64,000 nucleotides of DNA from Podospora pseudoanserina (lineage: Eukaryota; Ascomycota; Sordariomycetes; Sordariales; Podosporaceae): positions 1,364,001 to 1,428,000 of the forward strand of contig NC_085923.1 of the NCBI RefSeq assembly GCF_035222485.1. Reading direction: 5' to 3'. The translations under genes and the position numbers were made by a program. The notes beneath the pieces are model-generated. The model saw nothing but the letters and a program-made list of their open reading frames with translations, was not told the origin of the DNA and did no database searches. Of the stretch, positions 1-11,023 are shown one piece after another; positions within the stretch are counted from its first letter, which is position 1, and each line of letters begins with the position of its first letter.

Positions 1-113
1 GCTCCCAGATATCGAAGCAACGACCAACATTTGATGCGTGGACGCCTACAACAAAGAATGATCCTACGTCTATTCTTCAACACCAAAAAGGCCTCCGGAC
101 TATTTTACAGTAA

Positions 114-1506
114 TCATCTCTGTGGGCCACCATAGATTGTTCCTGAACAGCGCCCAAACCCAACACGTACTCCCTTGCCGTCATCAGCACAAAATCCTCT
201 CAGTGTAATGCTGTCACCATCCTTCAAAAACGTTCTGGCATTCATCCCGGCCAGCAATACTTCCTTCTTCCCGTTCTCAGTCATCTCCAGCAAGCTCCCC
301 CTCTCCTCGACACCACCTGGGCCACTAATTGTCCCAGATCCAAGCAAGTCACCAGGACGCATCGAACAGCCACCCAGAGTATGATGCGCAATCATCTGTG
401 GAAATGACCACATCAAATACTTCGAGCTTGTCCTTCCAATGGTAGTTGTGCTCCCATCAGCAGCTATAAAGTATATGTGTCAGTCTCATCCCCTCTTCCA
501 GTTGACAATAACCAGGTCAACAGCACTCACTTGTCAAATCGACTTCCAACTTAATGTCAAACACTGTTTTATCCTCCTCGCCCTTCAAGTACTCTTGCAG
601 TTCGGTCTTATTATCAATCTCAGTCTTCACCTTGAACGGCTCTAGCGCATCTGCCAGCACCACCCAGGCACTAATTGTCGTCCCGAAGTTCTTGCCATTG
701 AACGGCCCCAGCGGCACATACTCCCAGGCCTGAATATCCCTCGCGCTCCAGTCGTTCAGGAGCACATAGCCAAAGATGTACTCCTCAGCCTGTTTCACAT
801 CTACAGACTCGCCCATTTTGTTAGGTTTTGAGATGAAGCACCCAAGCTCAAGCTCGATATCCAGTTTCCTCGTAGGCCCAGTCACAGGTTGCTTTGGCTC
901 AGCTTTCGGGTCCAGCAGTATCTGACCTACTGGCCTCCGAATTGGCGTCCCATCCACCACGATACTCGATGCCCTACCGTGGTATCCAACCGGTAAGTGC
1001 GTATAATTTGGCTGGAGGGCGTTTTCTGGCCCGCGGAACATGACACCAACCGCATAGGCATGGTGATAGCCTGCGTAGAAGTCGGTGTAGTCTCCAATTT
1101 CCATTGGAAGGTGCATCATAACATCGCTCAGCCTGCTCAAGGTTTTGGTCCTGGCATTCTCGTCATCCCTGAGGAGCTCTGCATATGGCGTGTCTTTGCG
1201 TAATAGATCCTGGAGTCCTTTTCGTACAATTCTGTGCACCGGCCGTCCAAGAGCAGCAAAACCGTTGAGGGTGGGTTGGCTTAGAGCATGGTCAAGCTGA
1301 TCAATATCAACACCTGAGAAGACGTCGGCGAGTTTCTCCTTGTTCACTATGGCCAGCCATGTTTTCAAGTCCAGTGCAAAGCCTCCAATGGCGATGGCTG
1401 GGCGGAGTGTTTGGTCCTCCGGAGTGCTGATGATGCCGAAGGGGATGTTGGCGAGAGAGAAGTCATTTGAGGGGCTGTAGTGGGAGATCCAGGATTCGTT
1501 AGCCAT
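114..1506 (-). CDS. fahA: Fumarylacetoacetase
   Basis: Hydrolyses 4-fumarylacetoacetate to fumarate and acetoacetate, the last step of phenylalanine/tyrosine breakdown, in the cytosol. Two exons are visible on the minus strand: 1506-531 and 463-114, joined by a 67-bp GTGAGT...TATAG intron with the frame kept, giving 441 residues, close to the fungal family length. The N-terminal SH3-like part (from MANESWISH) is followed by the FAH catalytic domain. Family signatures include YTDFYAGYHHAYAVG, LPVGYHGRASSIV, the metal-binding stretch ELELGCFI, LLNDWSARDIQAWEYVPLGP, and in exon 2 GCSMRPGDLLGSGTISGP. The ATG at 1506 opens directly on the conserved N-terminus. Other genes of the tyrosine pathway are not nearby in this window. 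The identification is secure; only the exact acceptor base is inferred. Confidence 0.96.
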
Positions 1507-1948
1507 CTTGTCCGTAACTCGTAGTGCTTGGTCGTACAGGTGACTTTTGAATGAGTTGAAAGAGCTGTTCTAAACATTTATGGCTTATGCCGCTTGAAGA
1601 AGGGTGGTGCTTGAGTAACTCCAGTGCGGGACTGGCCCGATGGAAGCCGAGCACCCCACATTGGCCCGTTCCCCGCGATTCCACAGTTCCTTCGGCACTG
1701 CATGAATCCGCTCTCGGCCCGCAGCGACTAGACTGCCGGTAGGTAGCAATTAATGAACATTAATTTGAGGTTGTACGAAGTACCTGGGGATGTTGGTAAA
1801 CATTCTGTCGAAGGAAAGAAAAATGAAGAAAAAAACAATTGACCCAGGCCTCATTAGCTTGAATGGACGTGACCTCACCTGCTCACTCATTGAATCGCGT
1901 CCCAACACACAGCCTCCCAGATCTTCATCAGATCCCAACATCCACATC
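1507..1948. other. Upstream region of the fumarylacetoacetase gene
   Basis: About 440 bases between the FAH start and the 18-bp tandem repeat. It must hold the FAH promoter and the 3' flank of the neighbouring minus-strand gene. I see no convincing reading frame or RNA gene. Confidence 0.5.
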
Positions 1949-2022
1949 ACACCTCTCGCCCACATCCCACCTCTCGCCCACATCCCACCTCTCGCCCACA
2001 TCCCACCTCTCGCCCACATCCC
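1949..2022. repeat. Tandem repeat, 18-bp unit, four copies
   Basis: Four nearly perfect head-to-tail copies of cacctctcgcccacatcc. The unit is a multiple of three, so an artificial open frame on the plus strand reads His-Ile-Pro-Pro-Leu-Ala repeats. The array ends about 10 bases past the stop of the RNase H-like gene, in its 3' untranslated region. Confidence 0.9.
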
Positions 2023-2032
2023 CCATCATCTC

Positions 2033-2866
2033 TCATATCATAATCCCAAACAACCTCGTATACCTCTCCACCGGCAACCCCTCTTTCTTCCCCTCCCACG
2101 CCGCCAGCCTCGCCGCCGCCTTCGTCTGCCTTATCAACTCCCCATCCCTCACCAGCCAAAACGAAACCTCACACCCTTCACCCCCCAGCTCCTCAATCCT
2201 ATGCTGCAACTCCTCCCACAAGTTCCGATTGGCATACTTCCTGCCCGACCTCCCAACCTTCGACTTCCTCCACTGCCTACCCACCCACCTAGGCAACCAC
2301 TCCGTAGCCCCCTTGACGATATACTCCAAATCCGTCAACACCACCACCCTCCTCCACCCCTCCCCATGCCAACTCCTAAACTGCAACGCCGCAATCACAG
2401 CGCGGAGTTTAGCCCGATTGGAACTGTGATCCATTACATCACCCTGGGGTTCCTCCTCAAGACGGAAGGCAATTGTCCCGGTAATGGGCCCATTGTACTC
2501 CTCTGACAAAGGGAGCATCACAGCCGCATTTGGGGTGCCAGGTGAGTTCTTGGGCTTGAAGGAGGAGCTGCCAATGGGAGGGGAGGATTTATCCGCGTGG
2601 CGGCCGTTATTGATACATGACGCGTCGATAACAAGTAAAAATTCCCTGCTGTTAAACCTGTTGACGAAGCGAGGGTGGACTCGGTGGTCGGGGGCGCGGA
2701 CGGTTTGCAAGGGGAAGTGTTCTTCCGGTGTGAGGGAGGGGTCTTCCGGGTGGAAGATCGAGGCAGGCCTGATGCGAGAGTGACGAGTGAGTCTCTTCCT
2801 CGAGAGGAAGAATTGGGTGTTGGCGGGGTCAGGGGAGGCGATGAAGATGGCGAGCTCTTCGTTCAT
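2033..2866 (-). CDS. RNase H-like domain protein, catalytic positions altered
   Basis: A single-exon gene whose C-terminal two thirds match the fungal RNase HI-like family. The fold is traceable: first strand with the leading aspartate (LLVIDASCINNG), the helix NRAKLRAVIAALQF, the strand VVVLTDLEYIVKGA, and the RNLWEEL helix followed by a late SFWLVRDGEL strand. Active RNase H has Glu in NRAEL; here it is Lys. The last aspartate of the D-E-D-D set also seems absent (LIRQTKAAARLAA). The frame is open upstream to 3100, but that part overlaps repeat-like DNA, so I chose the ATG at 2866 (MNEELAIF); a start at 3100 is possible. The protein probably keeps the fold but not the RNA/DNA-hybrid nuclease activity, either as a recruited binding protein or a decaying gene. 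Confidence 0.7.
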   Translation of the reverse strand: MNEELAIFIASPDPANTQFFLSRKRLTRHSRIRPASIFHPEDPSLTPEEHFPLQTVRAPDHRVHPRFVNRFNSREFLLVIDASCINNGRHADKSSPPIGSSSFKPKNSPGTPNAAVMLPLSEEYNGPITGTIAFRLEEEPQGDVMDHSSNRAKLRAVIAALQFRSWHGEGWRRVVVLTDLEYIVKGATEWLPRWVGRQWRKSKVGRSGRKYANRNLWEELQHRIEELGGEGCEVSFWLVRDGELIRQTKAAARLAAWEGKKEGLPVERYTRLFGIMI

Positions 2867-2944
2867 TGTTGGGAGCTGAAGCGGGGTTGGGACGTTTGGT
2901 GTTCTGAGAGGTGAGGTGAGGAGGGCACGACTAATGACTTGCGG

Positions 2945-3326
2945 CAGGTTGTTGCGTTCTTGAATGCGGACTCCTGGCAGCATCGGCCAATCAAAAGGGA
3001 GGAGGGGACAACCAATCAGAGGAACAGGAAACAGACCTACCAGGAGAGGATCATTGGGTTCAGAGTATGATCCAGGAAACGATCCGGCTCTAGGGATCAT
3101 TAATGGAAGATAATAATCCAGGAAAATGATGGTCTATATATACGGAGGAACTAAATAGCTTATAGATAGTTCCGCAGTATGTAATACAGTTACATTCGTT
3201 GTTTTCAGACTATTGTGATAGAGACAAGCCATTGTTGTGCACTGTTTAACTGTACCGAACCAGTATTGTTCAGAAGCGCCTTCGACTAGTATCCCTTTCA
3301 GAGGTTCTGGATAGGGGTTCGTCACA
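2945..3326 (+). mobile_element. Possible solo LTR
   Basis: A block with LTR-like layout: a TATA box (tctatatata, near 3133), a transcribed-looking segment, and an end reading ggggttcgtcaca at 3326, the usual CA-ended terminus of fungal LTRs. The left border is a guess and no target duplication or internal region is visible. If real it is an old, solitary fossil lying in the upstream region of the RNase H-like gene. Confidence 0.25.
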
Positions 3327-3436
3327 CATAGAGACCTACATCTTTCGCCAGATACCGGATATGTGCATCTATCAATGTTGCATTGTCTATAGTGAAACTG
3401 TGAATGAAGAAGAGCCAGAAGTAGGCTGGAGTGAAC

Positions 3437-4471
3437 CTAGTTCAACCCCTCCCTCTTCTCAATCTCCTCCTTTGACCAGCACCACTTATCCTGCAACCCC
3501 TTATCCAACACCTTCTCATACACCCCCTTCTCCCACCACTCCCCCCAGCTCGTCAAAAACAGCTGCTCCCTATCCTTCGGGAAATCATCCCTCGTGAACG
3601 CAGCCAGAATGCTCTTTGCCCCATGCTCCACGCTCTTCGCATCAGGCATATCCATACTCAACTTCATTCCCGAGCCCCTCCCAATTCCAGTGTTAGGAAT
3701 CAGCCCCGGAGAAACTGCAACAACCCTACACTTCTCCTCCAGCCTCCTCCGCCACCACTGCGCACTCAACAAGTTCAAGAATTTTGTCTGAGAGTACGTG
3801 TCGTTGGCTTCCACCCCAGACTCAACTTTCAAGTCCTTCTCCAACGTCGAGGGGTCAGTAACCCGACGGATGGCGCCCGAGGAAACAAAAATGATTCTCG
3901 TAGAGGAATCAATCAGTTTCTTCTCGAGCAAGTGAAGGAGGTAATGCTGGGCTGTTTCCTGTCAGACCTGATGGTTCGAAATCAAAATGATGATGTCAAC
4001 ACCACTTACAAAGATGATTAACCACAAATGCCTCACAAAGCCCAGACTTGGACTCCTTCGCGGGCTTGTCTGTCCCGTCAGAGACCGCAGCGTTGAGGAG
4101 CAGGTAATCGATCTTTCCGTCAGGGCCGAGACGCTCGAGTGTTGCATTGGCGAATGAGGCGGTTGACTTTAGACTGGAAAGCTCGAGGGGAAGGATAGAC
4201 AGAATGTGATCAGTCTTGGGGTACGAGAGCGCATTGTAGGCTTGACCGGTACGGTTGGTGTCGCGGGCTCCGAGGACAAGGTTGAGGTGAGTGGTAGAGG
4301 GGCTGAGGGAAGTGGGAGAGCTGAGGAGTTGTTTGATGAGTTCAAAGCCCTGGAGAGTAGTGTTAGTGAAATGAGCTCCAATGAGGGGATCAGCGGGGAG
4401 TAACATACCAACCCTGACGATGTGCCTGTAGCGACGATGGTTTTGGTAGCTTGTGCTATGGAGGCAGTCAT
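3437..4471 (-). CDS. Short-chain dehydrogenase/reductase
   Basis: NAD(P)-dependent oxidoreductase of the classical SDR type. Three exons fit well: 4471-4409, 4349-4010 and 3951-3437, giving 305 residues. The first intron (GTATGT...CTCCAG) restores the cofactor motif TGTSSGLG at residues 16-23; the second (GTAAGT...AACAG) gives NHLSQHYLLHLLEKKL, the usual NHL-helix region. Further signatures are LLLNAAVSDG (the NAG-like strand), IIFVSSGAIRRV with the catalytic serine, and YSQTKFLN, the Tyr-x-x-x-Lys pair. The C-terminus contains VVAVSPGLIPNTGIGRG, as in other fungal members. Substrate is unknown; the length and layout resemble fungal protochlorophyllide-reductase-like or keto-steroid-reductase-like SDRs. 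No biosynthetic neighbours point to a pathway. Confidence 0.9.
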
Positions 4472-5126
4472 TTTCAGAAGTTTTTATTAGGTAGTTCAGA
4501 TTGCCAGTGTGGATTGGATGAGATAATGATGATTGTGAGCAGGTTGGGATGAACCGAGGGGAATGTGTCAAAAAGCGAGGGATTGAGGGGGGTTAAGTGG
4601 GTGCGATGATGTAATCACTTCTCAGGCTACGAAATACTGGTTATACAACACGGTCAACAAGAAAGAATTCAACTTTACAACTAATGCCATATTAAGAGAC
4701 TGCGATGTGCCTCTTTAAGCCAACTTTACAAACTCGGACACGGTGCAACACAAAATCCGCAAAATCCGCAAAATCCGCCGATTGGTAATCCAGCTGAGTG
4801 ACACAAGTTCAACGCATTGTGCTCATATCACTCCTTGACATTACTGACATCATTGATCAAGTCGTTTGGAGACCAGGGAAAGGTGTTACTGTCGCCAGTC
4901 TGCGGTTAAGGGTGTCTATGGTGTGTTGCAGGGTCTGTATCAGTCTCCAATATGCAGACAGTAGACGAGGTGCTTCCTAAGTACAGGGGTGAATAGGTAA
5001 GGTAGCTTCTCAAGCAACTGTACGCAAACCCATGTTAGGGGTGCGTCCTAGACATAAAGCTTTGAGTTGGATTTCCACTGTTTTTAAAGGCGGGTCTGGT
5101 GTAAGAGGCATATTATTTTCAACGTC
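4472..5126. other. Intergenic region
   Basis: Upstream of the SDR gene. It contains three head-to-tail copies of the 9-mer aaaatccgc at 4752-4778 and no believable coding sequence. Confidence 0.5.
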
Positions 5127-5258
5127 TATCCTAGCTTTCCATACCCGCTATCCTAGCTTTACATGCTCGTTATCCTAGCTTTACATGCTCGTTATCCTAG
5201 CTTTACATGCTCGTTATCCTAGCTTTACATGCTCGTTATCCTAGCTTTATACGCCCCT
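5127..5258. repeat. Tandem repeat, 22-bp unit, six copies
   Basis: Six head-to-tail units each starting tatcctagcttt, at 5127, 5149, 5171, 5193, 5215 and 5237. The four inner copies are identical over 22 bases; the first and last have diverged after the shared core. It is a young minisatellite in AT-rich non-coding DNA. Confidence 0.95.
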
Positions 5259-6566
5259 ATTCTGGCTTTATTAGGTCTGAGTCTATATTTTGTTGTGGAA
5301 TCTTCTTTCAATTGAAAACCAATCATAAACACCGGCGGTATAAGGGAGTAGGTGCCATCCATAAAGGGATAGTAGCCACAGAGTCAACATCACTTTCAAA
5401 AATCTCACAACTTTATTGTAAAGTAACAGGACAAAAAACGAAGGACCATCCTCCCTCATTATAAAATAGTTAATATATAAAAGTAAGTCACCTATATCAT
5501 ATTACAAACTAGACTTTAAAGGATAATTATTCGGCCTTCAAAATACTTCGGAAGGCCTGTTGACTACTTTTAAAGGCCCATATATTATCTTTAAAAGCCT
5601 ACGGACTATATTTTAGGGCATATTAACCTACTCTGGTGTCCCAATTATTTTGTGGCAAGGGTACCATCACAGCTTGTCTCACTATCAATTGAATCAACTC
5701 GCAACTAGAACATCTGACACAATACTGCTCCGGTCTATCGCCCCCCAAACCTGCCATTATCGAGTACTTCACGACCCATATCGGTCGGTGGAGGGTAGCT
5801 AGACAAAACAGACTAGCTTCCTACATAAAACAGCCCTTAACATACCAGGCATTTGCACAAGCCTGCATGGAAAGTTCTTTTCTCCGGGGCAAAACCAACC
5901 CCTACTTCATGCCAAGCTACCAGCCATGCAGCAATTTTCCAACCTACTCGCCATAACAACTTTCAAACACTGCAATTATTTACAGATTTCCCTACGCAAA
6001 AGTTCAATGGCCAGGGCACCCGCTATTACATTGAAATACTTGCCGTAAGAACTGGTGCCCCTGAACTGTTATGCACCATCACTTTCACCATTACCACCCA
6101 CTAAATCCAGCACAGCTTCACAAACGGGCTTCAATTGGTTTGGCCCATTCACAGGTCAAAGGCAGTGCGAGAGATGCGCGCAACAATCGGTGAACAGCGA
6201 GAAGACGATTTTTCCATACAAATATGGGGTTTGCAATGCAGAGACACCCCTTGATTAATTGTTGACTATATGCCGAAGACAGCTAGAGGCGTGTTATTGA
6301 GGAGGCTTGTCGAATTTATGTCTCCACTCTCGGTCCATGATCTTACAATCCAACCCGTTTGTCATGTTGTTCCAGGCACTCCACACCAATATGTCCCAAT
6401 TGGCCGTACTATTCACCATGCGCATGGTATGCTGTTTTCCTGGCCCTTTGTCAGCTTCATAGACGCTATTTTCAGCCGTCCCCCACTTCATCCCCTTCCA
6501 CTGAACCATAGATTTATGGGGAATACCATAGAAGCAGAGAGCGGGCAGCCGCCCAGTTCGCACCCT
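5259..6566. other. AT-rich intergenic region without a recognisable gene
   Basis: Low-GC stretch, most marked near 5,400-5,640, with short open frames only. None has a family resemblance, a codon pattern or splice signals that convince me. The part next to 6566 is the 3' flank of the secreted-protein gene. Confidence 0.5.
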
Positions 6567-7150
6567 TCAAGCACAGCGCAGGTATATGATATCGTTGACG
6601 TCTTGATTCCAGAAGGCCTTGGTCCTCCCGTTGTAGAACTCGACTCTACCCGACTTGCTCGAGTTGGCAATGATCTGGACACCAATTTCGTCGCCGGAGA
6701 GAACCTCGAACTCCGGGTGTACAATTGACCTCCAATCTGCGTGGTGTAGAAGGTGTAGTATTGGGGGGCGGTGTTCGAGGTGAGATTTTGGGTGATAACA
6801 ACACCAGCGCGGAAGGTGGAATGAGGACATTCGACGATGCCGTCGCTGGTGACTGCGAACTCGATCCACTGTGTATAGTTGGTAGCTGAGAGGAAGGGCA
6901 TGGTGATGTTTGCTTCCGCCAAAGAGATAAGGCTGCCGCCGGTTATCCGGACAGAATGGCCAGCTTGGTTGAGAGTATACCAAGGGTCGTTGAAGCTGGC
7001 GTTATTGCCCGTGAATGGGGAGATGTTGCCGGTCAGGTTGAGGGTCGGAAAGACTATAGCAGAGGAAGGCTGCCAGAAGTAGGGCTTGACAGGAGGTGTG
7101 AGGGCGAAGACAGAAGCCACGAGGGCGAAGGTAGAAAAGCAAAACTCCAT
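6567..7150 (-). pseudogene. Secreted beta-rich protein with a shifted frame
   Basis: The ATG at 7150 opens a classic signal peptide (MEFCFSTFALVASVFA) followed by an Asn/Thr/Ser-rich, strand-rich extracellular domain with several N-glycosylation sequons (NLTG, NASF, NITM, NYTQ). The coding pattern runs in one frame to QYYTFYTTQIGGQLYT, then continues in another frame as PEFEVLSGDEIGVQIIANS and VEFYNGRTKAFWN down to the stop at 6567. The jump lies near 6725-6735 and is too short for an intron, so a one-base loss or a sequence error is likely. The C-terminal sheet looks like the eqolisin (peptidase G1) jelly roll, but the catalytic Gln/Glu pair cannot be placed with confidence, so I do not assign an enzyme activity. 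Confidence 0.6.
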
Positions 7151-7633
7151 GTTAACTGCGCCTGGGGATGTAACCGAGAGATGTTGGCGGAGATTTCGGT
7201 TGCAGTTTGGGTACGGCAAGATTCAAGGAAATGAAAAAAATGAAAGAAAGGGGAAGACTCTTTACACTGGAGGATGGCGAGCATGGTAGATGACGACGAG
7301 CAAACACCAAGCTCCCGTTTCGTTGCCTGCCACGAGACACAGACCGCGATGGCCACGAGGTGCCAAAGTGCCACCATCGGTTTGCGCTGTTTCGCAATCA
7401 GCAGTGGCTCAAAAGAGATGAAAGCGGTATAACTGAACCTGTCAGGGAGGCCCAATACGGGGCATGAAAAAATCACGGCCGGTACCTGATAGATAGCACT
7501 CTGACTCCGCCTCGTGGCAAACAAACGGTGATACAATCTCAATTTAGGGGTATCACGTTAACACATGCAACGACCGTTCCACTCCGCCCAGGTTCATGTT
7601 CATTCGAGTTATATACATTCGGGAACGCACGGA

Positions 7634-8500
7634 TCAGTCAACTTCATCCGCAATCTCGGCCCCCTCGGGAGGAGTATATGGGTGGCTTCCTTTCCATGCT
7701 GCCTTGACATATCTGCAATTCGATTACTGATTAGGCACGTGGTTCTGGGTAAAGCAAGAGCAAAACTTACTTGGTATGGCTGCCCCTGGCTACCAGTTCT
7801 CCCAGGGGGTTCGTAAAGGTAACCTTGGTGAAGGCCAGGGTTGGGCCAACTGTACAAAAAGTGTCAGTCAGAGCATAGGGCAGAGATCCTGAACAGCATG
7901 TACGTACTCTTTTCGCACTCCGCAACCGCTTGAAGCTTATCTCCCACTTTGCCCCCCGATTTGAGGTAGGTGACGTTTAGGTCTGTGGAAACGCCAGTAG
8001 CATACAGACCTTCCGAGGCGACGGCTAGGGAGCCACCCAGGTCGACCAGACTGGCAATTGTGCCTCCATGGATGATCTTGAGGCGGTTCTTGTGAGGGTT
8101 TGTAAGTAGCTACCTTGCAAGACGACAAGAAAGCCGCAGGGGATACATACTGTGTGGTCTTTCGTTATGTCCAGCTCAAGATCAACTCTGCCCTTCGATG
8201 CATTCACAACACGTAGCTTCACCACCCTGGTCAGCAACTTCAGGCTTCAGACGATCAGGGGACTGCGACTCACATGGGGTCCGAACAGTCTGAAGTCAAA
8301 TACAGGGTTAGTTATATGTCCCTGAATTCCAAATCGCAACCCCGAAGACGTACCTCGGCTCCAGACCAGACTCGGCCATGAAGGATTTAAGAACCTTTGT
8401 CACGTTAGTAACCGGAAGTGTTCCTTGAATGGGCACAAGGGACTTGTCATACCGATCTCACAAATCTTGTTGGCTGCAGCTTCACTCCGGTCATTTTGGT
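7634..8500 (-). CDS. Hotdog-fold acyl-CoA thioesterase (PaaI/4HBT type)
   Basis: A multi-exon gene. Certain exons are 8226-8151, 8088-7908, 7849-7771 and 7712-7634; their joins keep frame and give a contiguous hotdog domain: VVKLRVVNASKGRVDLELDI, then NRLKIIHGGTIASLVDLGGS, VSTDLNVTYLKSGGKVGDKL, GPTLAFTKVTFTN, ELVARGSHTKYVKAAW. The IHGG motif followed by a conserved Asp (LVDLGG) is the 4HBT active-site signature; the protein should hydrolyse acyl-CoA thioesters, often in mitochondria for fungal relatives. It ends EIADEVD. The 5' part is unsettled: small coding pieces around 8,274-8,289, 8,360-8,410 and 8,460-8,500 (possible start MTGVKLQPTRF) have good splice sites, but I could not make all phases agree. 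Confidence 0.85.
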
Positions 8501-8504
8501 AGCG

Positions 8505-9155
8505 CTCCGATACACACAGTTTACCCGAGGGTTTAAAGGAGGGTTCAAACTGCCTAAAAACATATCGCGTTCAGCTGGTTGAGACAACCCGAACCCCCAC
8601 TTTGTGACGTCGTGCGAGTCCCGCCCGATAACCGGCGCCGGGATGTGGGGAATCCGACCATGGCTATCAAGGTGCCCGTTTGGTCGAGATGTCGGAGTCT
8701 TCATTGAGAACCATGCTGGCTGACTTTAGCAAATGATCATTAAGTAGGGGATCTCGATGAAGATGCTCCCATTGAACCAAGGGTAGGTGTGTTTAGTGTA
8801 AACCTAGCACATGCACCAACTGGCGCGCACATTCACACCCGACAGCACGGGAGAGCAACGGAACTAGCCGAAATGCGGATCCCTGTTCAGCCATCCCTGC
8901 TATTCTTTTCGCGGCAGCCTTCTAGATTTTGGGGATGCCTGCTGCTGAACAGTGCCTGCGACAATCAATCCACGATATCTCAGCCAAACTCCAACTTCCT
9001 TCGCGATTCCGTGCCTTCGATATTTGACGATACCCCCGACGAATCCAAATTACATAACCGCCAAAGAATGCGCTAAGTGAAACCTAAGCCGCCCGAAATA
9101 ATCGAGGGAATCGACAACGAAAGCCAACGCGTGCGCCGGGCAGCCAGCCGCCATC
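8505..9155. promoter_or_regulatory. Divergent promoter region between the thioesterase and tfb2
   Basis: About 650 bases separate the 5' ends of two divergent genes. It must hold both promoters. An open frame at 8789-9076 exists but lacks any protein-like pattern. No specific operator can be named. Confidence 0.45.
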
Positions 9156-10753
9156 ATGTCGTCCTTTGGCCCCTCGTCCTTCTTGCTCGACGATTACTTG
9201 GAGAAGCTGCCAGGCGCAACGTTTCGAAAGCTGTACCAGCAGCCATCCACCGCCTTTGCTATCTTTCGGCGCATGCTTCCACCTTTAGGTACACGCCTCC
9301 CCCTTCTCTCCGGACCACCGTGACTAACGGACACGCGCCTACAGCAAAGGTATATGTTCAGGCCCTGCTGTACAGTCCGACCCCCCTTACGACAAATGAT
9401 ATCGAGCTCTGGACGCAACCAGAAGGCAAAGGCACGAGCAATAGAGCGATCGCGAGGCTGCGCTCACTACATATCGCCCAGTTATCACAGTCGACCAGGG
9501 CCAAGAAAGCACAAGATATTCAACTCACAGCCAACTTCAAAAAATCTCTACGACTCGCCCTCGAGGGCGGCGGATCACACAACAGCTTCGGCGTACCCAG
9601 CACATTACCTACCGACCCAAAGATACACATCCAATATCTCGACCACTGGGCCGGGAGAATATGGCAAGACATCCTTTACTACGTCGTCAACAGCGTCCCC
9701 ATGAAAGCCAACGAATCCGGCGGCCGACACGGCTCCGGAGGCGGCGGTCCAAAACGAGCAGTCCGCGAACTCCTCAAAATGGGCGGTCTCGTGCGCGAAG
9801 GCGCCGGCGGTCTCGTCCAAATCAGCGAGCATGGCTTCAACTTCCTCCTCCAAGAAGCCAACGCCCAAGTCTGGACCCTCCTCCTCCTCTGGCTCGAAGC
9901 CGCCGACCGCAACAAAGCCCTCGCCAAAGAGCAAGGCACCGACATAACAGGAACAGCCATCGACAATGTCGAGATGCTCTCCTTTCTCTTCATGCTCGCC
10001 TCCCTCGAGCTCGGCCGCGCATACGACACTTCTGCTTTGACCGAAACCCGAAAGAACATGCTCCCCGCGCTGGCTGACTTTGGCCTGATATACATCGACC
10101 GTGACAGACCACAGCAATACTACCCAACCCGATTAGCCACCACTCTTACCTCCTTATCAACCATGAGGTCAGTATCAGCCAGCATCGATGCCGCCACGAA
10201 GAAAACCCCCGGTGACGCGGGCAGTCTGGGAGCAGACTCCACCCCAACAGCACCGGCGGATGAAAACGGCGGGATTGTAGTTGAAACAAACTATCGTATC
10301 TATGCTTACACTTCCTCCCCTTTGCAAATCGCCATCCTCAAGCTGTTCTGCCGGCTACACATGCGGTTTCCAAACATGGTCACCGCCAGATTGACGAGAG
10401 AATCAGTCCAGGAAGCCATCAAGGAAGGGATCACGGCGAACCAAATCATTGACTACCTTGTCGCGCATGCACACCCACAAATGAGGCGCGCCGCCGCGGC
10501 GAAGGGCACAACCGTAATCCCGCCGACGGTGATGGATCAGATCCGACTGTGGCAGCTGGAGAGTCAGAGGATGCAAAAGACGCCAGGGTTCCAATTCAAA
10601 GACTTCGAGAGCGTGGAGGAGTACAGGCAGCTGGCGGAGTACGCGACCGAGATAGGGGTCTTGGTTTGGAAGGATGATCGGAAGGGCACGTTTTTCGTCA
10701 GCAAGGTGGAGCAGATTCGTGAATTCTTGAAGGCAAGGAAGAAGGGGAATTAG
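9156..10753 (+). CDS. TFB2: TFIIH core subunit Tfb2 (p52)
   Basis: Core subunit of the general transcription and nucleotide-excision-repair factor TFIIH; it binds and regulates the Ssl2/XPB translocase in the nucleus. Two exons: 9156-9288 and 9345-10753, with a 56-bp intron (GTACAC...CTACAG, branch-like tgactaac) that shifts frame correctly, for 513 residues. Exon 1 reads SFLLDDYLEKLPGATFRKLY, the family N-terminus, and the junction gives RRMLPPLAKVYVQALLY. Later landmarks are KMGGLVREGAGGLVQISEHG (winged-helix region), SFLFMLASLELGRAY, FGLIYIDR, PNMVTARLTRESVQ (central domain) and the C-terminal part that pairs with Tfb5, DQIRLWQLESQRM and FKDFESVEEYRQLAEYA. The longer frame from 9077 is only an artefact of reading through exon 1 and the intron in the wrong phase. 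Confidence 0.96.
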
Positions 10754-11023
10754 GAAACGACACTACGAAGGAACGTGCTTTTCTGGGATTCAGAGTAACA
10801 TGGCTAATGATCATTGTTGAGCGAAAAGTTCTAGCACAACGGTTTTTTCTCACCGGGAACCAGAATCAAGCTGAGATAAAACATTGGCCCAAACTAACTT
10901 CCTCGCATTAACCTAGCAAAAATGCTACCTCCATCAAGACGGGTATCTAACTTATACTCATACAAATCCACATGCTCTTTCTGGCCCCCTAATGTACAGA
11001 CCACTGATCATACACACATCCCC

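Noticed and set aside
1790-2506. Plus-strand frames with HIPPLA repeats
   Set aside because: Produced by the 18-bp tandem repeat and the antisense of the RNase H-like gene.
9605-10117. Antisense open frames inside tfb2
   Set aside because: Shadows in GC-rich coding sequence of a conserved gene.
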